This document shows, piece after piece, positions 33,207 to 42,888 of a DNA stretch of 64,000 nucleotides. How positions within the stretch are numbered: the first letter of the stretch is position 1; every line of letters begins with the position of its first letter. A program made the position numbers and the translations under genes. The DNA is from Sphingopyxis alaskensis RB2256 (GTDB taxonomy: Bacteria; Pseudomonadota; Alphaproteobacteria; Sphingomonadales; Sphingomonadaceae), in the NCBI RefSeq assembly GCF_000013985.1, contig NC_008048.1:2979001-3043000 (forward strand), read 5' to 3'. The notes below the pieces were generated by a model. It was given only the letters and a program-made list of their open reading frames with translations, ran no database searches and was not told the DNA's origin.

Positions 33207-34742
33207 ATGTCCGAAGCCCTTGGTTCACAAAACCACCCGACGAAGGTTGACGTGGCGATCATCGGCGCGGGACCGGCCGGCCTCACCGCCGCCTATCTGC
33301 TGACCAGGCAGGGCTATGGCGTGACGGTGATCGAAAAGGATCCGACCTATGTCGGCGGGATCAGCCGCACGGTCGAACATGAGGGCTTTCGTTTCGACAT
33401 CGGCGGGCACCGCTTTTTCTCCAAAAGCCGCGAAGTCGTCGATCTGTGGAACGAGATTCTGCCCGACGACTTCATCGAGCGCCCGCGGATGAGCCGCATC
33501 TATTATGAGGGCAGGTTTTACAGTTATCCGCTGCGCGCGTTCGAGGCGCTGTGGAACCTCGGCGTCGTGCGGTCGACCTTGTGCATGATGAGCTACGCCA
33601 GGGCGAAGCTGCTGCCGAAGAAGACGGTGCGCAGTTTCGAGGACTGGACGATCAACCAGTTCGGGAACAAGCTTTATTCGATCTTTTTCAAGACCTATAC
33701 CGAAAAGGTGTGGGGAATGCCGTGTGACGAAATGTCGGCCGACTGGGCGGCGCAGCGCATCAAGGGGCTTTCGCTCGGCGGCGCAGTGATCGACGGGCTG
33801 AAACGCAGCCTGGGGCTCAACAAGAAGCCCAATGACGGCATGGCGACCAAGACCTTGCTCGAAACCTTCCGTTATCCGCGGCTCGGGCCGGGCATGATGT
33901 GGGAGGCGGCGGCGCGCAAGGTCGTGGCGGGCGGCAATCATCTGCTGATGGGCCACAGCTTCAAGCAGCTGACGCAGGACCAGAAAACCGGGCGCTGGCG
34001 GATGACCGCGACCGGGCCCGACGGCGATGTCGTGATCGACGCGGGCCATGTCATCAGCTCGGCGCCGATGCGCGAACTGGCGGCGCGCATCCATCCGCTC
34101 CCGGCCTGCGCGCTGACCGCGGCGCCCAAGCTCAATTACCGCGACTTCCTGACCGTCGCGCTCAAGATTCGGTCGGAGGATCTGTTCCCCGACAACTGGA
34201 TCTATATCCACGACAGCCAGGTGCGGGTCGGCCGGGTGCAGAACTTCCGCAGCTGGTCGCCCGAAATGGTCCCCGATCCGGCGATCGCCTGCGTCGGCCT
34301 CGAGTATTTCTGTTTCGAGGGCGACGGACTCTGGTCGTCGAGCGACGCCGATCTCATCGCCCTGGCGACGAAGGAAATGGCGATCCTTGGCCTGTGCAAG
34401 GCCGAGGATGTCGTCGGCGGCGCGGTGGTGCGGCAGGAAAAGGCCTATCCCGTCTATGACGATGACTATGCCGCGCATGTCGAGACGATGCGGTCCGAGC
34501 TGGAGGCGCGGTATCCGACGCTGCACATGGTCGGGCGGAACGGCATGCACCGCTATAACAACCAGGATCATGCGATGATGACGGCGATGCTGACCGTGCG
34601 CAACATCGTCGCCGGCGAGAAGCTTTACGACATCTGGGGCGTCAACGAGGACGCCGAATATCATGAAAGCGGCACCGAGGGTGAACGCGCCGCGCTGGCG
34701 TCGGTGCGCGACGTCCCGGCGCGCGTCGCCAGGGCCGCCTGA
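33207..34742 (+). CDS. FAD-dependent oxidoreductase, UDP-galactopyranose-mutase-like
   Basis: 511 residues. FAD-binding motif VAIIGAGPAGLTAAYLLTRQGYGVTVIEKD at residues 16-45, then GGISRTVEHEGFRFDIGGHRFFSKS. FKTYTEKVWGMPCDEMSADWAAQRIKGLSL is typical of UDP-galactopyranose mutase relatives and protoporphyrinogen-oxidase-like sugar flavoproteins. GRNGMHRYNNQDHAMMTA closes the FAD site. Start ATG 33207 has GGGGA before it; ATG 33180 is an alternative. The downstream GtrA and GT-C genes suggest a role in preparing sugar nucleotides for envelope glycans (inference). Confidence 0.85.
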   Translation: MSEALGSQNHPTKVDVAIIGAGPAGLTAAYLLTRQGYGVTVIEKDPTYVGGISRTVEHEGFRFDIGGHRFFSKSREVVDLWNEILPDDFIERPRMSRIYYEGRFYSYPLRAFEALWNLGVVRSTLCMMSYARAKLLPKKTVRSFEDWTINQFGNKLYSIFFKTYTEKVWGMPCDEMSADWAAQRIKGLSLGGAVIDGLKRSLGLNKKPNDGMATKTLLETFRYPRLGPGMMWEAAARKVVAGGNHLLMGHSFKQLTQDQKTGRWRMTATGPDGDVVIDAGHVISSAPMRELAARIHPLPACALTAAPKLNYRDFLTVALKIRSEDLFPDNWIYIHDSQVRVGRVQNFRSWSPEMVPDPAIACVGLEYFCFEGDGLWSSSDADLIALATKEMAILGLCKAEDVVGGAVVRQEKAYPVYDDDYAAHVETMRSELEARYPTLHMVGRNGMHRYNNQDHAMMTAMLTVRNIVAGEKLYDIWGVNEDAEYHESGTEGERAALASVRDVPARVARAA

Positions 34743-34767
34743 GCGTTTGGCCGGAGGGGCAGGCGCG

Positions 34768-35199
34768 ATGCAATCCATGCTCAAGCTGATCGCATTGGTG
34801 CGCCGCCGCGAAGGGCGCTGGCTCAACTATCTGCTTGCCAGCGCGCTCGCGCTCGGCAGCGATGCGGGGCTGTTCCTGCTGCTGCTCGACGCGGGGCTCG
34901 GGCCGGTTCCGGCGTCGGCGACCGGATATTGCGCGGGCATCCTCGTCCACTGGGTGATTTCGAGCCGCCTCGTCTTTGCCGATGGCGCCGCGGCGCGCGG
35001 CACGGGTGAGCGGCATCGCCAGAAACTTCTGTTCGTCGGCTCGGCGCTCGTCGGCCTTGGGGTTACGACCGCGATCGTCGGCGGCGGCAGCGCGCTGGGG
35101 ATCGACCCGCGGCTCGCCAAGCTCGCGGCCATCGTCGTGAGTTTCCAGACCACCTATCTGCTGCGCCGCCATATCGTGTTCCGGGCCGCTTCGGCATGA
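34768..35199 (+). CDS. GtrA-like family membrane protein
   Basis: 143 residues, four helices: LNYLLASALALGSDAGLFLLLLDAG, SATGYCAGILVHWVISSRLVF, KLLFVGSALVGLGVTTAIVGGGSALG, and KLAAIVVSFQTTYLLRRHIVFR. GtrA proteins flip polyprenyl-linked sugars during O-antigen or arabinogalactan decoration. GGAGGGG precedes the ATG, and the next gene overlaps by 4 nt. Confidence 0.88.
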   Translation: MQSMLKLIALVRRREGRWLNYLLASALALGSDAGLFLLLLDAGLGPVPASATGYCAGILVHWVISSRLVFADGAAARGTGERHRQKLLFVGSALVGLGVTTAIVGGGSALGIDPRLAKLAAIVVSFQTTYLLRRHIVFRAASA

Positions 35200-37034
35200 G
35201 CGAGGCGGCGGTAACGCCGCCGGACGGGATCCGGCTCGGCCGCTGGTTCACTCCGGCGCGGATCGCCCTGGTCGTCTGGGGGCTGATGAGCCTGATCGCG
35301 ATCGCGGCGAACTGGCAGGCGATTGGCGCGCTCAAGCTTGGCGACACCGACGACGCGATGCGCATGGCGCAGGTGCGCGACCTGCTCGCGGGGCAGGGGT
35401 GGTGGGATCTCACGCAATATCGGGTCAATCCGGCGGGCGGCGGTGTGGTGATGCACTGGTCGCGCCTGGTCGATGCGCCGCTGGCGGCGGGCATCCTGCT
35501 CTTGAAACCCCTGTTCGGGCAGGTGACGGCCGAACGCATCGTGATGGCCGTCTGGCCGCCGCTGCTCGGCGCGGCGTTGAGCATCGCGTGCGCGCTCGGC
35601 TATCGCAACCTGTCCGACCGCCGCATCGCCTATGTTGCGCCGCTGTTCCTGATCATGTCGGCTTATATTCTTGTCCAGTTCCGGCCGCTGCGTGTCGATC
35701 ATCACGGCTGGCAGATATTGCTCGCGATGCTGATGATGGGACAGGCGCTGCGCCCAGCGTCGTGGCAGGCGGGACTACTCGGCGGATTCTTCGCGGCCGC
35801 GCTGCTCGCGGTGTCGATTGAGGGGCTGCCGATCGTGACGCTGTTCGCCGCGCTCGCGGCACTGCGCTGGGCGCTGCATGGCCGCGGCGACGAACGTGCG
35901 CGACTTTGCGGCTATATGGGCGCGCTCGCCGTCGGCGCGATCCTGTTCCAGTTCGCCACGCGCGGGCCTGCGGGCCTTATGGGCACCTGGTGCGATTCGC
36001 TTTCGGCGCCCTATATGGCGGCGTTCGTTGCGGCGGCAATGGTGGTTTTCGCTGCGGTGCGCGTCGGCCCGACGCATGTGCCCGCGCGTTTGCTGTTGCT
36101 CGCTTTCGGTGGCGTCGCCGCGGCGGGCGCGCTGGTGTGGACCGAACCGCTCTGCGCGAAAGGCCCCTTTGCCACGCTCGATCCCATCGTCTTTGACCTC
36201 TGGTATCGCAACGTCACCGAAGGCCGGCCGCTCTGGACCGCGAAGGCGCACGACATGATTCATGTCCTTGTGCCCTCGCTCGTCGGGATCGCGGGCGCGC
36301 TGCTCGCGTGGCGCAGTGCGAAGGCGGCGGACGACCGGCGGAACTGGGCGACGGTGATTGCCGCGCTGTCGGCCGCCGCCACGCTGTCGCTGTTCGTTTT
36401 CCGCAGCGTGTCGACCGCGCATCTTTTCGCGCTGCCCGGCTGCGCGTGGCTTGGCCTGCGCGCCTGGGCGTGGGCGCGCACCATTCGCTCGATCGGACCG
36501 CGCATCCTTGCCTCGGCGATGGCCGCGCTGACGTTGCCGCTGCTCGGCGGCATGGCGGTGGCGGCGCTGCTCAGCCTTGCCGTGCCCGCTCTGCAAAAGG
36601 CGGAGGGGCGTGCCGCGGCCAGGGTCGCCGGCACCGACGGCTATCGCACCGACTGCCTTGACCCAACGGCCATCGCCGACCTCAACCGCCTGCCGCCCGC
36701 GACATTGTTGACCCCGATCGACCTTGGCGCCCCGCTCGTCTTCTGGACGCCGCACCGGCTGGTCGCGACGCCGCATCACCGCAACAGCGAGGCGATGGCC
36801 GACACGATCCGCGCCTTTGCGGGCGACCCGGCGCGCGCCGAGGCGCTGGTGCGGCGGCAGCGGGCGACGCTGATCGTCGTTTGCCGCACCGCCAATGATT
36901 TCAACAAATATCGCCATGCGCGCCAGGATGGGCTCGCCGCGCAGCTTTATGCCGGAACCCCGCCGGCGTGGCTCGAAGCGGTGCCGATCACCTCGCGCGC
37001 GGGGCTGGCGCTCTGGCGCGTGAAGCCCGAGTGA
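35196..37034 (+). CDS. GT-C-fold membrane glycosyltransferase (PMT/STT3-like)
   Basis: 612 residues with about 12-13 predicted helices and a soluble C-terminal portion. The first luminal loop carries GDTDDAMRMAQVRDLL, comparable to the DxD-type acidic motif of GT-C transferases, with YRVNPAGGGVVMHWSRLVDAP and RPLRVDHHGWQILLAML resembling STT3/PMT features. It would transfer sugar from a polyprenyl carrier on the periplasmic face. Coupled to the GtrA gene by an ATGA overlap and follows a UGM-like flavoprotein, supporting one glycan-assembly locus. Donor and acceptor unknown. Confidence 0.75.
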   Translation: MSEAAVTPPDGIRLGRWFTPARIALVVWGLMSLIAIAANWQAIGALKLGDTDDAMRMAQVRDLLAGQGWWDLTQYRVNPAGGGVVMHWSRLVDAPLAAGILLLKPLFGQVTAERIVMAVWPPLLGAALSIACALGYRNLSDRRIAYVAPLFLIMSAYILVQFRPLRVDHHGWQILLAMLMMGQALRPASWQAGLLGGFFAAALLAVSIEGLPIVTLFAALAALRWALHGRGDERARLCGYMGALAVGAILFQFATRGPAGLMGTWCDSLSAPYMAAFVAAAMVVFAAVRVGPTHVPARLLLLAFGGVAAAGALVWTEPLCAKGPFATLDPIVFDLWYRNVTEGRPLWTAKAHDMIHVLVPSLVGIAGALLAWRSAKAADDRRNWATVIAALSAAATLSLFVFRSVSTAHLFALPGCAWLGLRAWAWARTIRSIGPRILASAMAALTLPLLGGMAVAALLSLAVPALQKAEGRAAARVAGTDGYRTDCLDPTAIADLNRLPPATLLTPIDLGAPLVFWTPHRLVATPHHRNSEAMADTIRAFAGDPARAEALVRRQRATLIVVCRTANDFNKYRHARQDGLAAQLYAGTPPAWLEAVPITSRAGLALWRVKPE

Positions 37035-37041
37035 AAGCGCG

Positions 37042-37527
37042 TCAGGCGGGGCGGAAGCGCAGCGCCGCGCCGTTCATGCAATAACGCTTGCCGGTCGGTT
37101 TCGGGCCGTCGTTGAAGACATGGCCCAGATGACCGCCGCAGCGCCGGCAATGCACCTCGGTGCGCGGATAACCGAGGTCATGGTCGGTCGCGGTGCCGAT
37201 CGCGCCCTTCAGCGGCGCCCAGAAACTCGGCCAGCCGGTGCCGCTGTCATATTTGGTCCTGCTCGAATAAAGCGGCAGCGCGCAGCCCGCGCAGACGAAT
37301 GTTCCGGCCCGCTTTTCCTTGTCGAGCGGGCTGGTGAAGGGGCGCTCGGTCGCCGCCTCGCGCAGCACGCGATATTCCAGCGGCGACAGGCGCTTTTTCC
37401 ACTCGGCTTCGGACAGGCGCCAGCCCGGCTCCGCCCCGGGCCGCGCCGATTTGGCGAACAGCATCGGCGCGGCGATGATGCTGCCGCCGAGCGCCAGACC
37501 GCCCAGAAGATAACGTCGCGGAATCAT
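37042..37527 (-). CDS. msrB: Peptide-methionine (R)-S-oxide reductase with Tat-type signal
   Basis: 161 residues. Repairs methionine-R-sulfoxide. The N terminus MIPRRYLLGGLALGG looks like a Tat or membrane signal, so the enzyme is probably periplasmic. MsrB motifs: zinc-binding CAGC and CRRC pairs, SGTGWPSFW, and the catalytic cysteine in RYCMNGAALRF. Convergent with the GT-C gene, 7 nt between stops. Confidence 0.94.
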   Translation of the reverse strand: MIPRRYLLGGLALGGSIIAAPMLFAKSARPGAEPGWRLSEAEWKKRLSPLEYRVLREAATERPFTSPLDKEKRAGTFVCAGCALPLYSSRTKYDSGTGWPSFWAPLKGAIGTATDHDLGYPRTEVHCRRCGGHLGHVFNDGPKPTGKRYCMNGAALRFRPA

Positions 37528-37582
37528 GTCACCTCTCCTGCCCCCCTATACGGCGGAAACAGGCGCATGGTTTCACTCGCGG

Positions 37583-38839
37583 TCAATATCGTTCGAGTTC
37601 GACCGGCAGGTGTCGATAGCCATGGACGAAGCACGCATGGACGCGCTGGGGCTCGCCGACGACGTTGACGCGCAGGCGGCGCTTCTGCATCTCCGAAATC
37701 AGCGTCGTAAGCTGCAGTTCGGCGACGCGCGCGCCGACGCAGCGGTGGATGCCATAGCCGAAGGCAAGGTGGCGGCGCGCATTTTCGCGGTCGACGATGA
37801 TGCGGTCGCCGTCGGGAAAGATGCTTTCGTCGCGGTTCGCCGAGGCATACCAGAGCGCGATCTTGTCGCGCGCCTTGATCTGGTGGCCGAACAGTTCGGT
37901 GTCCTCCATCGCGGTGCGGCGCATGTGCGCGAGCGGCGTCTGCCAGCGGATGATCTCGTGCATCGCATTGACCGCCAGTTCGGGATCGTGGTTCGCCTCC
38001 AGCTTGGCGCGTTCCTCGGGAAAGCAGTGCAGGCCATAGGCATAGGCCGACATCGAGTTGCGCGTCGTGTCGTTGCCGCCGACGATCAGCAGAATGAGAT
38101 TCCCCATGAACTCCTCATGGCTCATATGGCTCATCGCATCCGACTGAAGCATGATCGAGATGAGGTCGTGCTTGCCCGGATTCCTGGCCTTGTGGTCCCA
38201 CAACTCCTTGAACGCCGCGCCCATTTCAAAGGCGGTCGCGAGCCGCGCCTGCCGTTCTTCGAGCGTGTTGAAGCTTTCGATGTCGCCGAGCGCGTCGGAC
38301 CAGGCGGTCAGCCTGTGGCGGTCGGCCCAGGGAAAGTCGAACAGGATCGCGAGCATGTCGGTGGTCAGCTCGATCGACACTTTCTCGACCCAGTCGAACG
38401 CCTCGCCGACGGGCAGGGTGTCGATCAGCGCGGCGGTGCGCGCCTGCGTGTCGGCGCGCATCCGCTCGATCTCCGACGGACCGAAGGCGGGGGCGACGGT
38501 GCGGCGCTGCGCGGTGTGCTGCGGCGGGTCCATCGCGATGAACATCGGCATCGGGATCTCGCCCTCTTTCAGATGCTCGACCCCGTCGCCGGCGACGGTG
38601 ATGCCGCCATATTCCCAGCTCGAGGAGAAAATCTTCGGCAGCGCCTCGATATGCTGGATCGGTTTGTACGTCGTCACCGACCAATAGGGGCCGAACTTCG
38701 ATTCGGGGCAATAATAGATGGGTGATTCGGCGCGCAACTGGCGCATCGGTTCCTGCCAGCGATCCTCGCTCCACAGCTCGGCGCGGCTGACGTCGAGCGG
38801 ATTGACGGTTTCGGGGGCGATGCGAATCTGGGTGGCCAC
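37583..38839 (-). CDS. Cytochrome P450, CYP153-like
   Basis: 418 residues. Oxygen-activation helix LLIVGGNDTTRNSM, ExxR in HEIIRWQTPLAHMRR, and heme ligand FGYGIHRCVGARVAELQL near residue 360. FGPYWSVTTYKPIQHI and MPMFIAMDPPQHTAQRRTVAPAF resemble the CYP153 alkane/terminal-hydroxylase family. No ferredoxin or ferredoxin reductase gene is adjacent, so electron partners must be elsewhere. Substrate not assignable from sequence. Confidence 0.88.
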   Translation of the reverse strand: MATQIRIAPETVNPLDVSRAELWSEDRWQEPMRQLRAESPIYYCPESKFGPYWSVTTYKPIQHIEALPKIFSSSWEYGGITVAGDGVEHLKEGEIPMPMFIAMDPPQHTAQRRTVAPAFGPSEIERMRADTQARTAALIDTLPVGEAFDWVEKVSIELTTDMLAILFDFPWADRHRLTAWSDALGDIESFNTLEERQARLATAFEMGAAFKELWDHKARNPGKHDLISIMLQSDAMSHMSHEEFMGNLILLIVGGNDTTRNSMSAYAYGLHCFPEERAKLEANHDPELAVNAMHEIIRWQTPLAHMRRTAMEDTELFGHQIKARDKIALWYASANRDESIFPDGDRIIVDRENARRHLAFGYGIHRCVGARVAELQLTTLISEMQKRRLRVNVVGEPQRVHACFVHGYRHLPVELERY

Positions 38840-38924
38840 GGAAAGCTCCTCTCGGGTGGCCGTCTCGGCGCGGCCGATTCCGTTTCAGAATGCCACTATT
38901 TACAGCTTTGTCAATCGACGGACT

Positions 38925-40169
38925 TCAGGCGCCCCTTGTCCGCCGCCAGAATTGCCAGTGGCCGCCGCCGCTGAGAACGCCCGCGCGGAACAGGCGCACC
39001 GCGATCCAGATTACCAGCGCGACCCACAGCGCCTGCCAGCCGAGGGCGAGCAGATGGATCCCCTTCTCGTCGTCCGTCGCGGCGCGCGCCGCCATGGCGA
39101 GCGGCGAGGACAAGGGGAAGATTTGCGCAAAGCGGGCAAGGCCGCTGTCCGGCGCGCTCGCCGCGGCCGCCGACAGGCTGAACATGCCGACCTGAAAGAT
39201 GGTGATCGGCAGGCTCAGCATCTGGATCTCGCGCACCGTCGCCGCCTGGGCGCCGACGCCGAGGAAGACGGCGCCGAGCAGCAGGAAGGACATGACGAAA
39301 TACCCAAAGCCGATAGCCAGGAAAAAGGGCCATCCGGTCGCGGGCATCGACGCCAGCGCCCCCGCGGCCTTGCCCGCCGCCGCGAGCGTCGCAGGGTCGA
39401 CCTGCGTCGCGGCGATCAGTCCGGCGCCCAGGGCCATCGCCAGCCAGAAGGCGATGAACAGCACCGCGACGCCGAGGAAGCCGAGCAGCTTGCCCAGAAA
39501 GACGCTTTCGAGCGGCACGGCGGCGGCAAGGATTTCGATCACCTTGTTACCCTTCTCTTCGGCGAGTGAACTCACCGTCTGTCCGGCGAGCAGCAGCGTC
39601 AGGAGGAAGATGACGAACACCGCGCCGAAGCCCAGCGATTGCTGCATCGCGATGCTCGATCCGGCGCCTTGCAGGCTTTCGAATCGCGGCTCGACAGGGG
39701 GGACCGCGCCCGCGACGCGATCCCGCCGCACCTCGTTCGCCAGCAGGGCAAGATAGCGGCCCGAGCTTCCCTCGGCGTTGCGCTCGACGATAAGTGGCGT
39801 TTCGATCGGTCCGCTCATTACGGCATGGGTATCGGCGCCCTTTTCGCGTGCAACCGCGCGCGGATCGGGCGCAGCCGGGCCGGCAATACGCACTTCGAGC
39901 AGCGGGGGCGCGCCGCCGCCGCGCAAACCATCGCGCAGCCGCCGGTCGGCGGCACGCAGCGCTGCGGCATCGGCTGCATCGACGATCGCCACGATTCGCT
40001 CGGCGCCGCGTGCGCTGTCGGCGAGCTGCGACGCGCCGACACCGCCGGCGAGGCCCATCGCGACCATGAACAGCGGCGCGAGAAGGAAAAGGAGGAAGGC
40101 CGGGGTTGCGACGATCGCCAGAAAGTCGCGCCGCGCAACCACCAGGATATTTTTCAGGAACGGGGTCAC
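38925..40169 (-). CDS. ABC transporter permease (NatB-like exporter)
   Basis: 414 residues. N-terminal NILVVARRDFLAIVATPAFLLFLLAPLFMVAMG helix, a large extracytoplasmic loop (~residues 45-190), then helices ending with IQMLSLPITIFQVGMFSLSAAA. The architecture is the NatB/ABC-2 type permease. GTG start at 40169 overlaps the stop of the ATPase gene (GTGA). Works with that ATPase; substrate unknown (sodium or drug export in relatives). Confidence 0.85.
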   Translation of the reverse strand: MTPFLKNILVVARRDFLAIVATPAFLLFLLAPLFMVAMGLAGGVGASQLADSARGAERIVAIVDAADAAALRAADRRLRDGLRGGGAPPLLEVRIAGPAAPDPRAVAREKGADTHAVMSGPIETPLIVERNAEGSSGRYLALLANEVRRDRVAGAVPPVEPRFESLQGAGSSIAMQQSLGFGAVFVIFLLTLLLAGQTVSSLAEEKGNKVIEILAAAVPLESVFLGKLLGFLGVAVLFIAFWLAMALGAGLIAATQVDPATLAAAGKAAGALASMPATGWPFFLAIGFGYFVMSFLLLGAVFLGVGAQAATVREIQMLSLPITIFQVGMFSLSAAAASAPDSGLARFAQIFPLSSPLAMAARAATDDEKGIHLLALGWQALWVALVIWIAVRLFRAGVLSGGGHWQFWRRTRGA

Positions 40170-41122
40170 GCGCTTGCCTCCTCGATCGCGTCCCCGGTGG
40201 CGTCGGCGTCGAAACCCGCATCGACCTGCCGCACGATATGGACAAAGGCGTCGTGCAGCGCGGGGCGGCTGATCGACAGGCCGCTGACTCCATGGCCGCT
40301 CGCGGTGATCCGCGCCAGCAGGGGCTCGACATGCTTGTCGTCGATCGTGAAATGCCAGGCATCGCCGCTGTGTTCGGCGTTCGTCGGCAGACAGGTCGCG
40401 ATTGCAGCGGCATCGACCGATTCGCGCGGTGTATAGCGCACCTGCATCGGCAGCAGCGCGCGCGCTTCGTCGACCGTGCCCTCGAAGCGCCGCGCCGAGC
40501 GCGCGATGACCGCGATGCGGTCGCACAGCCGCTCGGCGTGCGCCATCACATGCGTCGAGAAGAGGATCGTCGCGCCGCGCGCCTGTTCGCGCCGGACGAG
40601 CATCTCGAGCCGCTCCTGATTGACGGGATCGAGCCCCGAAAAGGGCTCGTCGAGGACGATGAGGTCGGGGGCGTGGACGATCGATCCGATCAGCTGAACC
40701 ATCTGCGCCATGCCCTTCGACATCTTGCGGATCTTTTCGTCGATCACGCGCTCCAGCCCCAGTTCGGCCATGAAAGCGGCGGCGCGGCGGCGGCCCTCCG
40801 ACCAGTCGAGCCCGCGCAGCGCCCCCATGAAGGCGATCGCCTCGCGCGCTTTCATGCCCGGATAGAGCCCACGCTCTTCGGGCAGATAGCCGATGCGACC
40901 ACGCACGCTTTGCGGTTTCAGCCCGCCGAACAGGCGACTCGTCCCTTCGTCGGGGTCGATGATGCCCAGCATCATCCGCAGGCTGGTCGTCTTGCCCGCG
41001 CCATTGGGGCCGAGAACGCCATAGATGCTGCCCGCCGGCACCGCCAGGCTGACGTTATCGACCGCCTTGAAATTGCCGAAATATTTGGTGAGGCCGTTCG
41101 CCTCGACGCTGAAATCGCTCAA
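40166..41122 (-). CDS. ABC transporter ATP-binding protein (NatA-like)
   Basis: 318 residues. Walker [18 protein letters not shown], signature [21 protein letters not shown], Walker [16 protein letters not shown] and switch [11 protein letters not shown]. The C-terminal ~90 residues are a NatA-type extension. Starts at a TTG (41120-41122); no ATG or GTG in frame upstream. Immediately upstream of and coupled to the NatB-like permease. Confidence 0.9.
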   Translation of the reverse strand: MSDFSVEANGLTKYFGNFKAVDNVSLAVPAGSIYGVLGPNGAGKTTSLRMMLGIIDPDEGTSRLFGGLKPQSVRGRIGYLPEERGLYPGMKAREAIAFMGALRGLDWSEGRRRAAAFMAELGLERVIDEKIRKMSKGMAQMVQLIGSIVHAPDLIVLDEPFSGLDPVNQERLEMLVRREQARGATILFSTHVMAHAERLCDRIAVIARSARRFEGTVDEARALLPMQVRYTPRESVDAAAIATCLPTNAEHSGDAWHFTIDDKHVEPLLARITASGHGVSGLSISRPALHDAFVHIVRQVDAGFDADATGDAIEEASA

Positions 41123-41189
41123 ATGCTGGTCCCCGATCGTCGCTCCCGCAGACTATGGCACGCTGCGATGGCTCGCGTATAGAGCGCCG

Positions 41190-42242
41190 ATGGTTGCCGA
41201 AGCCTTGCCTTCCCTCGAAACCCGCCTGGAGGCGGCCGCACGCGCGCAGGGTTTCGTGGCTTTCGGCATCGCCGCTGCCGACGCCGCGCCGCAAACGGCC
41301 GCGCGTTTGCGGCAGTGGCTCGCCGACGGACACCACGGCGGGATGATCTGGATGGAAAGCCGCGCCGAGCAGCGTGGATCGCCCAGGGGACTTTGGCCCG
41401 CGGTCCGCTCGGTGGTCGCGCTCGGCATGAGCTATGCCCCCGCGCTCGATCCGCTCGCGCTCGCCGACCAGCCGGACCGCGGCCGCATTTCGGTCTATGC
41501 GCAGGGCGCCGACTATCATGACGTCGTCAAAAAGGCGCTGAAGGCGACCGCGCGCTGGCTCGTTGCCGAGGCCCCGGACGCCGAGGTCAAGGTGTTCGTC
41601 GACACCGCACCGGTGATGGAAAAGCCGCTCGCGGCGGCGGCGGGGCTCGGCTGGCAGGGCAGGCACAGCAATCTCGTCAGCCGCGAGCATGGCAGCTGGT
41701 TGTTCCTGGGGGCGATTTACACGACACTCGACCTTGCGCCCTCGCGGGCCGGCCGCGACCGCTGCGGCAGTTGCACGGCGTGCCAGCAAGCCTGCCCGAC
41801 CGACGCCTTTCCCGCGCCCTATCGGCTCGATGCCCGGCGCTGTATCTCCTATCTCACGATCGAGCATGACGGGCCGATCCCGGACGAGTTCCGCCGCGCC
41901 ATAGGCAATCGCATCTATGGCTGCGACGATTGCCTCGCCGTGTGTCCGTGGAACAAATTTGCAGGCGCGGCGCACCGCCACCGCGCCTTTTTGCCGCGCG
42001 CCGAACTCGCGGCGCCGTCGCTTGCCGACCTGCTCGCGCTCGACGATGCGGGATTCCGCCAGGTCTTCGCCGGCTCGCCGATCAAGCGGATCGGGCGCGG
42101 GCGCATGGTGCGCAACGCGGCGATCGCGGCGGGGAACAGCGGCGATGCGCGCTTCGTCCCCGCGCTTCAAAGGCTGGCCGACGATGAATCGCCGATGGTC
42201 GCCGACGCCGCGCGCTGGGCGCTTGGCGAACTAGGGTCCTGA
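41190..42242 (+). CDS. queG: Epoxyqueuosine reductase QueG
   Basis: 350 residues. Cobalamin and Fe-S enzyme that reduces epoxyqueuosine to queuosine in tRNA. Two ferredoxin-like [4Fe-4S] motifs: [12 protein letters not shown] and [51 protein letters not shown] is the cobalamin-site region. The last codons and stop lie in a palindrome (42231-42248) that matches the ends of the MITE near 4.3 kb. Confidence 0.95.
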   Translation: MVAEALPSLETRLEAAARAQGFVAFGIAAADAAPQTAARLRQWLADGHHGGMIWMESRAEQRGSPRGLWPAVRSVVALGMSYAPALDPLALADQPDRGRISVYAQGADYHDVVKKALKATARWLVAEAPDAEVKVFVDTAPVMEKPLAAAAGLGWQGRHSNLVSREHGSWLFLGAIYTTLDLAPSRAGRDRCGSCTACQQACPTDAFPAPYRLDARRCISYLTIEHDGPIPDEFRRAIGNRIYGCDDCLAVCPWNKFAGAAHRHRAFLPRAELAAPSLADLLALDDAGFRQVFAGSPIKRIGRGRMVRNAAIAAGNSGDARFVPALQRLADDESPMVADAARWALGELGS

Positions 42243-42248
42243 CCCTAG
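42231..42248. repeat. Palindrome resembling the end of the 4.3-kb MITE family
   Basis: CTAGGGTCCTGACCCTAG is a near-perfect palindrome; its reverse strand begins CTAGGGTCAGGACCC, matching 13-14 nt of the terminal repeat of the MITE at 4289-4556. It carries the queG stop codon and abuts the second MITE, so it may be a remnant end. Confidence 0.55.
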
Positions 42249-42517
42249 AGCGCGATGACATGATATTGACCCACCGTGATTGCCCCCTGAAGTTCGTCGG
42301 CAAGAAGCGTCTCGCAGGACGGGCTGGTTGCCCGGACCAGAGACGCGCCGCTGTCCGGCGGGCTTCAGGGGGCAACCCCTCCGGGGCGGGTCGATTTTGG
42401 CCGATTGCCACGTTGCTCGTCGGGCGCGATGTCCCGCATCGCGCCGCTCCTCGCGCCTCGCACTCGGCCAAAATCGCCTCCGTCACGGTGGATCAATATC
42501 ATGTCATCGCGCTCTAG
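42245..42517. mobile_element. MITE-like element with 35-bp terminal inverted repeats
   Basis: The left end 42245-42279 and right end 42483-42517 are inverted copies matching at 34 of 35 positions; each begins CTAGAGCGCGATGACATGAT. The 203-nt interior has no gene and includes further self-complementary segments. A TA is found just inside each CTAG end, consistent with TA-targeting transposases. It sits exactly between convergent queG and a lipoprotein gene and provides the latter's TAG stop. Confidence 0.8.
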
Positions 42518-42888
42518 CGCCGTAGCGCCTCGGCGCAACTGTTCACGTCGGCGTTGCGACCGTCGGGCACGCGCGCATCGACATGGGTGGCAACGGGATC
42601 GGCGCCCGCGCGCGGGGCATAGAAATAAATGTCGAGGATGCAGCGCGGTCCCGCGAACTGCAGCTTGCGCCCCGCGCCTTCGGTCACGTCGAGTCGCGGC
42701 TTGCCGAACATCCGCCCGACCGCGTCGACGCTGCTGCCGATCAGCGCGTTGTTCTGCACCGGTCGCACGACGGGCGGGGTCGCGGCGGCGGGCGGGGTCG
42801 CGGCGGGGCGCGGGATCGTCGGGCCCGCGCATGCGCCGAGCGTCAGGGCCAGGCCCGCAGCGGCAGCCAACCGTCTATTATTGGTCAT
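42514..42888 (-). CDS. Small putative lipoprotein
   Basis: 124 residues. Lipobox in GLALTLGACAGPT (cysteine near residue 20), then a Pro/Ala-rich linker and a compact C-terminal domain with LIGSSVDAVGRMFGKPRLDVTEGAGRKLQF and CILDIYFYAPRAG; the family appears restricted to sphingomonads as far as can be judged. The stop codon TAG (42514-42516) lies in the terminal repeat of the MITE, so the original C terminus may have been altered. It overlaps the upstream EI24-like gene by 11 nt. Confidence 0.7.
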   Translation of the reverse strand: MTNNRRLAAAAGLALTLGACAGPTIPRPAATPPAAATPPVVRPVQNNALIGSSVDAVGRMFGKPRLDVTEGAGRKLQFAGPRCILDIYFYAPRAGADPVATHVDARVPDGRNADVNSCAEALRR

